64,000 nt of DNA from Isoetes taiwanensis (GCA_021234155.1 JAJEKV010000210.1:343501-407500), one strand, 5' to 3'; numbered from the stretch's first letter, positions 10,761-21,987 are shown. Notes: generated from the sequence alone by a model not told the origin. Translations and numbers: made by a program.

Positions 10761-10911
10761 GATTAAGTTAAGACCATAGTCTGGACAAGGAAGAACATCA
10801 TAATCTTTTGTAGTCTGCACATCGTTTGGAACCTAGCCACAAATTTCACACAGAATGGAACCAGAGGGGCCTGGCAAACCTGCTACCCAAAGAACACAAA
10901 GAGATTAATCC

Positions 10912-10988
10912 ATAAGATAAGATAAGATAAGATAAGGTAAGATAAGATAAGATAAGATAAGATCAGATAAGATAAGATAAGATAAGAT
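10912..10988. repeat. Microsatellite (GATAA)n
   Basis: About 15 pentamers of ATAAG with two variant units (GGTAA and GATCA). Probably the tail of the SINE-like element. Confidence 0.95.
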
Positions 10989-11215
10989 GAATTTTTACAT
11001 CCACAAGTATTAAGTTGAACGTCTAATACATCGAAAGGATTGCAAGTAATACAACCTGCTTAAGCGTCTGATACAACCGCAAGAATTACAAGTCAATACA
11101 AGTCTGATCTTATACGAGTTCATTTCTTCTGGCACCCTGGGAGTTGAACCTATGTATGACTGTTAGTGCCATGCCCACAGTGTAGATCGAGCATCGATGT
11201 CCTAGGGCATGAGTG
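10912..11215 (-). mobile_element. SINE-like retroposon with (CTTAT)n tail
   Basis: On the minus strand a unit of about 225 bp contains GGTTCAACTCCC (about 11137), a good match to the tRNA promoter B box, and ends in TTGTGGATGTAAAAATT followed by a CTTAT pentanucleotide tail (10912-10988). That 3' terminus resembles the ends of LINE pieces at 12217 and 19028. A SINE borrowing a LINE 3' end is a well-known arrangement. The A box is not clear and the 5' boundary near 11215 is an estimate. Confidence 0.55.
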
Positions 11216-11226
11216 CTTTGACTATA

Positions 11227-11530
11227 TCATGGTGCATACCTTGATTTATGGTAAGAGTTCTTTGTTGTAGTTTGTGCTATATTGTTCGGATTCAAGAGAA
11301 TTAGTACATCTTCTTTCCTTCCTACACGAGGGAGGGCTGTGTACAATTGGCCACGTGCAAAAACTTCAGTTCGTGGGTCGAGGACTATTTTGTCGAGTGT
11401 AAGTCCTAGACAGCTATTGAATGTCATAGAATAGGCTAGCCGCAATGAAACTTGTCGTCTGTGAATAGTCCATGGTCAGTCATCTGGTTGAGTAAAGAAA
11501 TCTAATCGGGAGATGGGATCGATAGCACAA
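11227..11530 (-). pseudogene. Helitron Pif1-type helicase, C-terminal fragment
   Basis: Minus strand: DDWPWTIHRRQVSLRLAYSM, then TFNSCLGLTLDKIVLDP, FARGQLYTALPRVGRKEDV and ILLNPNN. This corresponds to the end of the Pif1/RRM3 helicase of Helitron RepHel, where the family reads RRQFPVRLAFAMTINKSQGQTLD and HGQLYVALSR; here NKSQGQ is NSCLGL, so helicase motif V is damaged. Role in an intact Helitron: strand unwinding during rolling-circle replication. Only this C-terminal piece is visible; no Rep domain seen nearby. An RPA1-like gene on the same strand at 16.8-17.5 kb is the other usual Helitron passenger in plants. Confidence 0.85.
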
Positions 11531-12216
11531 ATATAAGATGCAAAATTAGAATAAGCAGATAAATAAAGTGGGTAGCATGAATTTAAAATGGAAAACTAGA
11601 AGTGGTCTTGAAATAATTCAATAAGGTTTGATTATATCTAATGTTAGTATAAATCGGACAACATGGAGATAAGATACGAAACGAGTCTACAGAGCTAAGT
11701 GAATAGGGATTGAGAAGAAGCCTAGAAACTTAAGTAAAGAAAGAATATCGAATAATTAGCTTGGATGATGATTTGTTGTCAGTCCTCATCTGTTTTTAGA
11801 TGCATTATGTCTAAGAGGTATCTTGGAGTTACGTATTACCTAAAACTTAACATGTGGTGTGTGCATTGTTGGATAGCTGTCTATTTGGATATATTTAAGA
11901 AGGACCTTGAAAACTTAGGTAAAGGAAGAACCTCAAATAATAATTAAAGTGTTGCAAACATAAAGAACAATAGAATGTGGCATTTGCACTCGCCTTGGAT
12001 GGTCTCTTTTTTTCGTCATGATTTAAATTGTTCGTTTTGATCTATTTTCATGTCCATTACATTCAACGGGTGCTCTGGGCTTTTAGATTTTCTATGCAAT
12101 AAGGTAACGTGCAATGAGTGCATTGTTGGCTACTAAGTAAGCAAGGATCAAGAAACACCTTCTAAATGTAGATGGAGAAGGAAGATTAAATAATAAATAG
12201 ATAATGATAAACATAA
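11531..12216. other. Intergenic or decayed Helitron interior
   Basis: No domain recognised on either strand. Two similar stretches around 11640-11760 and 11880-11945 (AAGCCTAGAAACTTAAGTAA-like) hint at old duplication. Confidence 0.35.
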
Positions 12217-12890
12217 AGGAAGGAAGGAAGGAAGAAATTTTTAATGTCCACGGAACCCAATCGGATTATGGGACCAGAACAAACAGAGGGGGGCATAAGC
12301 CCTAACAGAACAGAGGGCCGAAGCCCAAAAAATAGAACATGGGGTCTAAGCCCCGTTACAACACACAAAAAAGAAAACTGAACCAATCCAAAAAACAGGG
12401 AGCCCGTGGCTATGCCAAAACTGTCCAGGGATCAGCTGGCCACTGATCCCGAATGATAACCTGGCCTCCCCTATACACTGCCCATTTCCGTCGTAGGCGA
12501 GCCTCGCGCACTCGACATAACTCTTCTTTCCGCCTGCAAAGCTGTGCTGGGGTCAAATCTTCCTGAACAGAGAAGGTGGTTCCCTTCAAATGATTGCCAT
12601 GCCGTAAGATGTGCAGCCTGGAAAGAGCATCCCAAAAGCAGACCAAGAGATGATGGGGGCAGTCGGGTCGCGCGACCCCAACTCGGTGTGCAGAGAGGAC
12701 GCCGTCTGCTTGTATGTGCATTACCTGAATGAAGAACTGGTCCACCTCAACTAAAGCAGGAGTGTCAATCGCCTCTTCCAAACCTACAATGCGTAAGTTC
12801 AGAACGGACGTGTGCTCTGTGGCTGTACTAGACTCCGAACGTGGAGAAAAATAGGACGTAGCATCTACAGTTACCTTGCATGCGCCCATT
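12217..12890 (-). mobile_element. ORF1-only LINE derivative (half-LINE)
   Basis: Minus ORF 12410-12889 (160 codons) ends with LKGTTFSVQEDLTPAQLCRR and RRKWAVYRGGQVIIRD. This is the shape of the C-terminal domain of L1 ORF1p (transposase_22), the RNA chaperone: families read a D-[LF]-T-xx-Q-x-x-R-R block then a G/A-W-x-R-G stretch. An RRM-like region with VDQFFIQVMHIQADG precedes it. After the stop comes about 190 bp of 3' UTR with three hairpins, then CCGTGGACATTAAAAATT and a (TTCC)n tail. No ORF2 is present, so this is an ORF1 3' part joined directly to a LINE 3' end, like mammalian HAL1 elements. The 5' side is truncated near 12890. Confidence 0.68.
12291..12354 (-). other. Three consecutive mini-hairpins in the half-LINE 3' UTR
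   Basis: On the element's sense (minus) strand: GGGGCTTAGACCCC (12341-12354), GGGCTTCGGCCC (12315-12326) and GGGCTTATGCCC (12291-12302). Centres are about 24-27 bp apart. The middle one is a cUUCGg tetraloop hairpin, an exceptionally stable RNA fold. LINE RTs often bind 3' stem-loops, so these may be recognition signals. Confidence 0.8.
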
Positions 12891-14684
12891 TTTTTGTCGT
12901 CATTTTTTGTTGCACGATTTGTTTTCGTATCGATTATATCCGACGCACGTCTAGATTTTCAAATTTTCTATATAAGATTTTACATGTAAGTAAACATTCA
13001 TGCATGAAAACCTAAATGCAAGTGCAGAGTTATTGGATTTTAGAATGGGTGGATGTTTCATGGGCAGTCTGATTACTACACGAATATTTGAAATTTATGT
13101 CAATGTGCCTTATTCGGAGATTGACATTCCAAATAAATATTCATCCAGGAAGAGCTACATCTCAGCAGTGAACTTACTGGATTTTAGAATGAGTGGACAA
13201 TTTGGTCGTTGTGCATATGTAGACGTTGACATATAAGCCTAATATTTCAATTGTAAATAACATTTATCATTATATTGTGTGAGAAGAAAACAATTATAGT
13301 CATGAACTCACGATACATACAGGAGTACTTATGATAACTTTCGACAAATAGAGCTTATTTCAAAGGGAAACGACGGGAAGAAAAAATATGGAGGTGGTGA
13401 TGGAAAGGAGAGCTGGAGCGTCAGGAATGCGGTATAAACAATTGAGGAGACGTAACTCGTTCTTCATATTGCAGAATATAGTAAGTTTTACATCTTGGAA
13501 TATGTTTTCAATCTCGCTGATAGCTGATCATACAGAAAAGCACTTTATTTGCATGCTATTTTTGGTATTGGAACAATCCGATAGTATTTTCTTTTTATCA
13601 GTCAACAATTTATAAGTTTACTAAGGTGTAGAAATTAGTTTCAAAATTCAAAGATCTAATTCAAAGACCTGGCGCATTGTTATTAAATGATTTCAACTCT
13701 ATACATAGTTTATTTAGAAAAGATATACATATAACATAGCTTTTCACTGGATAGCTATCAGACAAAACAACAATTGAACTCAAACTTCATGTGCTCGGCA
13801 AGCTTCTCTGACGTTGCTTTCTGTATCCATAATTGTAATAGTATATATATTCAACATGATTTTATATACGGCATCTATTGATCCAATCATGCCTACTGCA
13901 TATAGCCTAATTATAATAGTTCTATTCCATGCTAAAAATACAACTTGCATCCTGCTTTAGCTGATGTACATTAACAGGCCAGATTTGCACAAACGAGAAC
14001 CACCCTCTAAATTTTATGTACAAAATATATAGGATCAACTTGTTTATCTAACTTGATTTAAGTTTTGCAATATATTGCAGGAGCAAATTGCTTTCTTTGC
14101 TCCAGTCTACTGGAGTTACTTCGCGGATTGTAATTCTTTGTCTTTCTTGATTCATATAGACCTTTTGAAGTACACTTAGTCGAAATATCTTTGGAGTCCA
14201 TGTTGCCTTCTTCAACTCATCCCGATATAATCTGTGCTGAGTATCCTGTAGATGAGTTTTGTTAAAACGATCTATGAATAAATCTGATATTGTAGAACTA
14301 ATGCAGGCCTAGTCTGTATTTGTCTATTGTTACCAACACATATATCTTCTCTGTTACCTAAATTAACTGAGGAAAAAGCAGACAAAAGGTATAGCTAAGC
14401 TGACATATAATTTTGATCTGATTTCTGAAAACCTATAAGGTTGCTAAGTTGTGAACAATCCAAATATGAACTATCCGACCCTTATGTAGTGGTTCTATGC
14501 AGCCATAACTAAGTGCAGGTATCCCCTCTACTTGCATTTGTTCAAATCATTCTAATGCGTGTTCAGCATCTACTTTTCGTGGCTTGTTTATATTTTTTTA
14601 AGTTTTTTCAAGATTTGAGGCCAGAAACAAAGATGATAGGATTCGAGGATATTAGCAATTGGTGACTGATTTTGACCAGACGAA
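12891..14684. other. Stretch without a supported gene
   Basis: Short ORFs only. TGGATTTTAGAATG.GTGGA occurs at about 13033 and 13178, a direct repeat some 145 bp apart. AT-rich; possibly Helitron interior. Confidence 0.35.
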
Positions 14685-15129
14685 TTGGCACGTCATTTAA
14701 GTGCAAGCTTTATACATGGCACTAGGAGTTCAACATTATGGATGCCTAATCGGCCTATTGCAAAGATGGAATGGAAGGATGAAACTATAGACATCATTGT
14801 TCAGATGCTGTGTCAGCCCACAGACACAATCTGGGTGTTCATGCTCGCTGCATCCAAGTGCAGAATTATTTTGATGCAGCATAGTGAGCTGCATTTACAC
14901 AACTGGCAACTACTACCTTAGTAATCTTTCTCCTATGGTCACTAATAGCTTGGCAGTTTATATTTCTTCACAGCCACGTGCAACATTTCCAAATCATGCA
15001 ACTTCATAGGCCTCTTCACTAAATTCACTGCAATTTGCATCTAAATTATACAAGATTTGATGAAAAACAGCAAATATAGTTCATTGTTGTGGTCAACTTG
15101 ATCTACGTCCTTCAGGATGTTAAAGAGGA

Positions 15130-15610
15130 TATCTTTGAAGATATGACTGAAAACAATGGCAAATTTTCTTCTTCCACTTTTAAGATTAAAGCAAGACGTC
15201 TACAAACGGAAGATATCGATGACCATGATGACAATGGCATGGCAAGAACAAAGAACACCTACTATTCAATATAATACGGCTGCCATGTCCAACATATCAA
15301 CATCACGGCTGCAATGGCTAACATCATGGTGTTGTTCAAAACAGTGGTTGGGCAATGACTTCTAAACTAAGCAAAGGTTAGATGCTGCAATCATTTGCTA
15401 CCATTATTGCAGTAGAAACTAGAGTGCTCTGCATTTCTCCTTTAGTTCGTCCAATCCCTTCATTAAATCCTTTTTTTAATCCACAACTCTGTCTAAAGAG
15501 CGTATTACCGAAAACAATGGCCAATTTTGTGCTTCCACTTTTGAAATAAAGGCAAGAGGTGCACAAAGGGAAGACATCAATTACCATGATGACAACGCAA
15601 AAGAATAAAT
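15130..15610 (+). repeat. Direct repeat of a coding-looking segment
   Basis: Segments at about 15150-15235 and 15508-15595 are similar and translate in the same style: ENNGKFSSSTFKIKARRLQ, DDHDDN versus ENNGQFCASTFEIKARGAQ, NYHDDN. Changes are mostly third-position or conservative, suggesting the segment once encoded protein. Family not recognised. Surrounding frames are broken. Confidence 0.5.
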
Positions 15611-16125
15611 AAACTGCTTGCTCAAAATACTGGTGGTCAAGCAACAACTTATCGAATGCAAATGAATTTGTTTTTCTGCTATAGCTTCTTAGCACAGACC
15701 TATGTCTGCTGGTGAAAAAGCAAAAAATGAGATTTCTGAAGGATTCAACAGACGTCCATTCACAACTAACTATTACACAGGGTTATTATAAAGGAATTCA
15801 AATTGTAGCAGAGGCAACGATCGATTTAGAGCCAATGGAACCAGGATTGTTCCTTGTCAGCGCTGATCAAAATATCTATATTTCTAGAGAAGAAGAAGCA
15901 CCCTCATTAGATGTGTTGTGGATATATGAATTCAACAGACTTAACATTAACAATTAGCTATTGCATAAGATTATTGTAAAAGAACGAAAGCAGTGATTGA
16001 CATTTCTGCATTTTAGTCTGCCAGTCTTGCGAAGAGAATATATCTGCATCAAGAAGTAGATAACTTTAGGTAGAGAATATATCTTATATTCTTTCACCTT
16101 TTGTGGCTCGTGACGTTCCTCTGGC

Positions 16126-16461
16126 ATGTCTGACACAAAAAATTATCATTTTGTTTGCTTACTTTCTTCATGCATGACTTATATGCCTCGTACGACAAAG
16201 ATTGGTCTGGGTTTATATCAACGAGACAGGCTGATCCCAGCTGGTGCATATGTTAGGATCTTTACACGCGTCTCATACCTTGTTGTAGGCCTCCCTGTTA
16301 TCCAGTTTCCTTCTACAAAAATATATGATGTCGTTACTTACCATGAACGTAGTGCCTCCGCTGGACCGATGCGTGGATTTATCTCCATTATTGTATCAGT
16401 TATGGTGGACAGTGATGCCAGTCATTACTTAAAGTATATCCACTTTTCACACATCAAATAA
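16126..16461 (+). other. Unassigned 111-codon ORF
   Basis: Open frame with no domain I recognise; it lies between the RPA1-like exons and the repeated segment, on the strand opposite to RPA1. The middle contains a hydrophobic stretch (YLVVGLPVIQF). It may be chance. Low confidence that it is a gene. Confidence 0.2.
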
Positions 16462-16849
16462 ACCAATTGGTATACAAACCTAAGAAATCAGTTGCTCTAA
16501 CTGATGTTAGTGTTTCTATTGGCGCTTGGTCTGCAACCTCAGCTAAGGATTGTCCATCCTTCAAAGCCAAATCACCTTATAAGCTTACTCAAATGCTTCC
16601 GCCACTGTAAGTGCAATTTTAGTTTAATATCGTACGCAATATGGAAGATCTCAAATACCTTTGGTCCTCAATTGTAGCTTCACGCTTAGGCACTTCTTAA
16701 TTGTCTGCTTTTCTTCAGATGCTCATTGTAGACGATATATTAGACATGATTCATCAGCATATTCAGTAAAATTCATTATGTTAAATGTGTATTTCTGTCC
16801 AGCCATTGCTCTGTTGAAATCAGAGACTAGATGTTCTTTTACCAATCAA

Positions 16850-17475
16850 TGATCTCGTGTTTATGTGTGATTCCAAGTCATCTATTCCGACGAAATTATA
16901 GAATTCTTCGAGAGCTACATCCACGTCATCTTTGGCCTCCATGATCTGCTTCATAATTGAATTTGTATTCAGTATCAATTCATAATCATTTTCTAACCGC
17001 GAAAACCTCCTATTTGCAGGATGGACTTTGGCCTTTGAAATATGGTATATCTACATCCAAAACAAAAATAGCATCAAAATCTTTTGTATAACAGAGCTAA
17101 TTTGTCAATAACAAACATGACCATTACCAATGGAATAAAACACATGTTACCTTTATAACCTTGAATGTGTCACTGTATTCTGCATTACCATCAAATCAAT
17201 TTCTAAAAGTAATATATATGAAGTATCGATAACTTACATCCTCATCGACTAGTTCAACATGGAAAACATGGCCTTCTCCATGGGGTTTTGTATATGCTCT
17301 TAATATTCCCTTTCTTGTTGCAGGGACCTCTGTCGTCCAGTCTGTTTCATATGGAGTGAGTTCTGATACATATATAATTCTTCTGTTCACTGCTGCTCCA
17401 ATATTAACTAACGAACTCCAATTCCCATGTTCACTCTTATCTCTTTGTCTACCTACATCTGCAAATTAGTTTCAA
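16850..17475 (-). pseudogene. RPA1-like gene with introns (Helitron-associated replication protein A)
   Basis: The minus strand carries the DBD-A OB-fold of replication protein A large subunit. Exon 1 (about 17234-17475): IIYVSELTPYETDWTTEV, then TRKGILRAYTKPHGEGHVFH and VELVDED, stopping at a canonical GTAAGT donor. A short middle exon EYSDTFKVIK (about 17147-17175) precedes another GTAAC donor. The next exon (to about 16850, after a TTTGGATGTAG acceptor at 17051) reads IYHISKAKVHPANRRFSRLE, NDYELILNTNS and VDVALEEFYNFVGIDD. These match the RPA1 signatures NPY..W, RTYTNARGEG, VYYISKG, ANKRF and NDYEI. RPA1 binds single-stranded DNA; plant Helitrons commonly carry such copies, and a Helitron helicase fragment lies on the same strand at 11.2 kb. 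The remaining OB folds were not found, so it is partial. Confidence 0.83.
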
Positions 17476-17627
17476 AATAATTTAAACAACTGAATTCATG
17501 ATCAATATGCATTATTTTCTGCCATTCTCTTCCATTGACATAGCCAAGAGAGTCTAGAATCCAATAAAACTTAATATCCAGAAATCTAGAATCCAGTCGA
17601 GAGTTAATATCCACATGATATCACATT

Positions 17628-18600
17628 TTGACTGCTTATCTAAATCGCTATATGGGAATCATTAAACATAGCATATATACCATGCGGTCCAACAGCAGCT
17701 CCCAAGCTATAGTTCCCCTGTTGCTTCTTCTCTCCCTCGCTGGCAAATTCCATAAATCCCACGTCCGTATCGAAATTACCGCCAAGAATTGCAAAAGCAC
17801 TCCAAGACCAGCGAATCCTCCTCCATTCCCACTTCAAATTAATCCAAGCATGTTTCCTTCACATGGAAAGGAACATGCATCATGCCTACTACCGTCGCCT
17901 TCGCCAGATAACCTAACTGGAAAATATAGATAATTCCAAAAAAAATTCCGCTCGGAATAATCTTATATTTAGTTAGATATAGTGATTTATACAATGGTTT
18001 GGCAGATAAAACCATGCAAAAAAAACCCCAATTCTTGATTTAAACTTTTTTTCCTAACCAAAATTTTGGTAAGAAGCATTTGCCAGCGTAATTGCATGGA
18101 GCATTAAAGCGCATTACATCTTTGAAGAAATGTTCAATTACTTGCTCTATGTTCTCCGATTCATATTCTTGTATAGAGATTTTGAGATTATGAGCCCCTA
18201 ATCCATGGACTTCGTGAAATCTGCTCCTGATGCATCTCCATTGTTAGCTTGGTAGTATCTGCAATTTGACCTTCAGATTTGCAATTCACATCGTGAGGAA
18301 TCTTCTCTCGTTTAGACAGAGCTTCCTTTAATTCTGCATTTTAAGCATTCAAGACTTTGTTTTGTGCAACAACCTCTAACTTTTGCAATTGACTCATTTT
18401 GACCTTCAAAGCTTGCATCAAACCCACTGAACATGTTGAATCCCCTTCATATTCAATGGGATCAACTTTGATGGGGTCCGAAAGGGCGAAATTTGGCAAA
18501 TCCATGTTATCTCCATAAAAATAGAACCAAAACAACTGAAATTTGGTATGTCTGGAAAGCTGTTGAAATAAGCTTTCCAAAAAAACCAAGATTATTAAAA
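17628..18600 (-). other. Decayed coding-looking segments, unassigned
   Basis: Minus translation near 18250-18515 gives a Lys/Glu-rich helical stretch (ALKVKMSQLQKLEVVAQNK, a stop, then AELKEALSKREK) after DLPNFALSDPIKVDPIEYEG. Another short frame is at 17640-17837. Neither matches a family I know; a coiled coil is plausible for the first. Confidence 0.3.
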
Positions 18601-18609
18601 GTAGGCTCC

Positions 18610-19048
18610 ATAATCAAAAGTTATGGCTGTTTAAAGCTAGCTTATTGCCGCGAGAAGCGAGACTATGTGCCTGTTGCCAGTTACAGGTTATTGAAGATGA
18701 AAGCCATACTCTTCTGAGTTGTCCTGCTTTTGAGATAGTCCGGAATCATTTTTTGACCCTAGCATTCCATTCCACGCTTCCACAACTTCTCAGAGCACCA
18801 TCTGTGCATGACTTGGCATTATACATACTTGAGGTTCTAGATAAACGTCAGCAATTACTGAGCCCTCAGTAGTCATTATCTCTGCTTGTCTAGTATCATC
18901 ATTACTGCAAAGGTTTTTCCCTTGAAAACCTTTCGAGGCAGAGGTTTTTTAATCCTAGTAGTAATGATTGTACTAGCCCATTGTATGGGTCCCATGACCT
19001 ATTGGTCTCCGTGGACGTTAAAAAAACTATTCTATTCTATTCTATTCT
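18610..19048 (+). mobile_element. 5'-truncated LINE ORF2 3' end (zf-RVT) with (TATTC)n tail
   Basis: Plus ORF 18645-18872 reads LCACCQLQVIEDESHTLLSC, then PAFEIVRNHFL, a CxxC...H...C zinc arrangement typical of zf-RVT at the end of non-LTR ORF2. The stop is followed by a 3' UTR with a CCCATTGTATGGG hairpin (about 18979), the sequence TCTCCGTGGACGTTAAAAAA and a TATTC microsatellite tail. The same GTGGAC(A/G)TTAAAAA terminus ends the half-LINE at 12217-12890, with a different tail, so both belong to one LINE family. Confidence 0.8.
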
Positions 19049-19164
19049 TTGACAAAATCCCGCGTTTTTTTTTTAAACACTTCAAATTCCCGTTGGATAA
19101 TATGCAAAACTGATTCATGCAGAAGCTCTTCTAAGTCTGTGTGGCTTAGATTAACTTCTTTGGT

Positions 19165-20130
19165 TATATATAGTTGAAAGTTGAGAGGTTACAAGGTGCA
19201 CTATAAGTCTTTAATAGGATGCCTGAGAGGAACATCTTCACATGGACAGTTTTTGCATGGATAACAATAATTGCTAGATATGCAGAAATTGGAAATAGCA
19301 AAGATGCTCTGAAGCTCTTTCTAAAATGAGGATGTGCAAATAATTAATAAGGTCACCCATATATGTGTTTTAAGTGCATATGATGGTATTTCTTCCACAT
19401 CTGAAAATGCATTCATGCTAACATTTTCAAAATGGGCTGGGTATTTGATGTTTTTGTAAATAGTGCATTAGTTGATATGCATGGAAAGACATAACATTGT
19501 GTCACATGGAATACAGCTGTGAGGGTAAAAAGGCTCTCAAGCTGTTCCAAAAGATGCAACGGGAAGAAGTGTTGCCTAAATTGTCATCTATGTTGGCGTT
19601 GTAATTGTATCCATATATGTATCCTTCGAGCAAGGAAAATGGCAGGCTTTACTTGGTGCACATGCCCAACATGGAAATGGAGAGGATGTTATTGAATTGT
19701 TTAAAACAAATCCAAGAATCTACGATTATAAGCATTGTGAGCTTATAAAGTTCTATAGTAAACATGCGAATGGAAAAAAGGTTCATGCTACCATGATTAA
19801 ACTGGAGTTTATTATAGATACATCATATGCTTTAAAGATATGTCATGTCATTTCTTTAGCACTTGAGTCTAAAAGCCAAGTGTCTCCATTTTCATTTTTA
19901 TAGGCATCATATGCTTTAAAGATATGTCATGTCATTTCTTTAGCACTTAGTCTAGAAGCCAAGTGTCTCCATTTTCATTTTTATAAGCATTGTGAGCTTA
20001 TAGAGTTCTATAGCAGACCTGCGACATGCAAAACATATCCATACCAACATGCTTAAAATGCAGTGTCAAGATGCATCATATGCTTTAATGTGTCATGTCA
20101 TGTTCTTTATCACCCGAGTCTAGAAGCCAA
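19165..20130 (+). pseudogene. PPR protein pseudogene
   Basis: Plus-strand fragments match pentatricopeptide repeats of the plant PLS type: MPERNIFTWTVFAWITIIAR, YAEIGNSKDALKLF, FDVFVNSALVDMHGK and HANGKKVHATMIKLEFIIDT. These recall MPERNVVSWTAMI, G...EAL.LF and GK.VHA..IK.GF..D. Frames break repeatedly and stops occur. A 3' part is tandemly multiplied (see 19821-20130). PPR proteins act in organelle RNA processing; this copy is dead. No intron evidence. Confidence 0.82.
19731..20130. repeat. Composite tandem duplication in the PPR pseudogene
   Basis: CATCATATGCTTTAAAGATA starts copies at about 19821 and 19904, with a more diverged copy near 20073; AAGCATTGTGAGCTTATA occurs at about 19731 and 19987. 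The arrangement implies at least two rounds of local duplication. Confidence 0.8.
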
Positions 20131-20369
20131 GTGTCTCCAGTTCCCATATAGCAATCTTTAAGAATTGTGTCAACAGCTCATCGATTGAAATATGAGAGAT
20201 TTTGACACTAATTTCTTGCTTTTCAAATTGCTTATCTTCTTCACTTTTTTGCAATGGAGCAAGATGTTTTTGCATGTTGTTACACCTTCATTTAATCAAT
20301 TATTTATCTGATATAATGAAGATCCTAATTTAATTCTCTCTTTCAATTTCCGAAATGTCAAGGATATTG

Positions 20370-20566
20370 GAGGAATGAATTTCTATTGCACATGATGTCA
20401 GCAAACTGACTATCAAACTGCACCTAAATGATGATAAGTGCAGCGTCATGAAAGAAAATATTAGAGATCTAGAAGCTAGGCAGGTTCGTATGGCTAATGA
20501 AATTAAAGAGTACCAAGATTTGATCACAAAGCTCTCAAATCGACCCAAGAAGTTGGAACCATACTA
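20370..20566 (+). pseudogene. Coiled-coil protein C-terminal fragment
   Basis: Plus frame reads AHDVSKLTIKLHLNDDKCSV, MKENIRDLEARQVRMANEIK and EYQDLITKLSNRPKKLEPY then stop, a heptad-like helical C-terminus. The start is lost in a frame with a stop just before ISIAHD. Parent gene not recognised. Confidence 0.4.
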
Positions 20567-21049
20567 AGCACAATTTCATTAAAATGAGAAATTTCGTGAT
20601 TCCAATTAGGGATGAAAATCCTTTTTAGTCCATTTTATGACGATTTTTTGAGCAATTATAGCGCCATTTAGCAAAAAAAATGCATCTAAAGTGCCATTTA
20701 TTGGCCATTAATATCGGGAGAGGAAACAATAAAAAAAAAATATACTGCAACTTAAGTTAGCAAGTTTTACCTATTTTACACGAAGAAGGGCATCATTAAC
20801 TTCTGAAATTGACAAATTTACACATCAAGAAAATTTATTTATGAAGCTAAATTACAAAATTTGTTGCTGAATTGAATCACTGCCATTAGTAAGATCATGC
20901 TTTTCTTTGCCAACATTCATAAGAAGGTCAAATCCTGCCCCACTAAATGCCTATTCGTCAAAGTTGTAAGCCGCATTTTGAATCATCGTGACTAAAATCT
21001 TCAGTGGCTGGCACCAAGCTGGACGAAGGTGACTCCACAACAAATCTTC
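20567..21049. other. AT-rich spacer
   Basis: No gene or repeat seen on either strand. Confidence 0.4.
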
Positions 21050-21570
21050 TGGCATACCTGAACGTGCATTTGCTATAGCAGACCAAATGCATGCTGGTGA
21101 ATGCATCCTCAACATATTTTTTTGCATGCTAGTGAATGCAAATGGCGCCATGGAGCCATTTGCATCCTCAGCATGCTTGGAAATGACACCTTGAGGATGC
21201 AACATGGTGCCATTCTTAAGCATGTGAAGGATGCCATTTGCATCCTCAGCATGGTTGAAAATGGCACATTGAGAGTGCAAATGGCGCCATGACGCCATTT
21301 TCACCCGCAGCACCCTAAAAAAAAAAAAAAAAAATCTTTGGAAAGTTTTTTTGGTGTTGCGGGTGCAAATGGCGCCAATCCTCAAAGGTGCCATTTCCAA
21401 ACATGATGAGGCATCCACAACATGCATTTGATATAGCATCTGGACCAAATGCATGGTGGTGAATGCAAATGGTGCCATGGCGCCATTTGCATTCCTCAAC
21501 ATGCATTTAGTAAAGCAGACCATGCTAAGGATGCATGCCATTTGCATCCTCAATATGCATCAAGCAAACA
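21050..21570. repeat. Palindromic repeat field built on GCAAATGGCGCCAT
   Basis: GCAAATGG(C/T)GCCAT and its reverse complement ATGGCGCCATTTGC recur many times in both orientations (for example about 21137, 21278, 21366, 21461). Around 21458-21491 they form a near-perfect 34-bp palindrome centred on CCATGG. CATCCTCA(G/A)CATGC is a second recurring word. ORFs through here in several frames are by-products of the repeat. An A17 run lies near 21316. Confidence 0.88.
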
Positions 21571-21732
21571 TATATTCAAGAAACTGGTGCTATTTGACTA
21601 GGAAAACTAAAAAATCAAGTAAAAGAAGACCTACCTTTGCCTTAGAGACTTGCCTTCATGATTCTTGATATCTTTAGTGTCTAGAGTGATGAAAACAAAG
21701 GCGCTAAGCGGTGGGGCAAACGCGGCACTCAG

Positions 21733-21987
21733 CGCTTAGGCCATCTAATCTGGCAGGACGCCGGGCGCTGGCGCTTAGGTCCAATGGGCCATCTAGCGTT
21801 GCGCGCCACCGGCAAATGAAGTCGTATACCGGGCGGTCGCAGCGGGGAAACAAAGTGATGTAGGCGCGCTTAGGCCATCTAGCAAAAAGCGCCGGGCGCT
21901 TAGGTCCAATAGGCCATCTAGTAGCGCGCCACGGCAAAGAAAGCCGGCGCCGGTAGTCGCAGGCTACGGGAAGCAAAGGGATGTAGG
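21733..21987. repeat. GC-rich tandem duplication, about 130-bp unit x2
   Basis: Units starting CGCTTAGGCCATCTA at about 21733 and 21867 share GCGCCGGGCGCT..., CTTAGGTCCAAT.GGCCATCTAG, GCGCGCCAC and CAAAG.GATGTAGG in the same order. GC content is far above the neighbours. No coding signal. Confidence 0.8.

Noticed and set aside
20951-21553. 200-codon minus ORF
   Set aside because: It reads the palindromic GCAAATGGCGCCAT field; the repeating residues come from the repeat, and overlapping ORFs exist on both strands.
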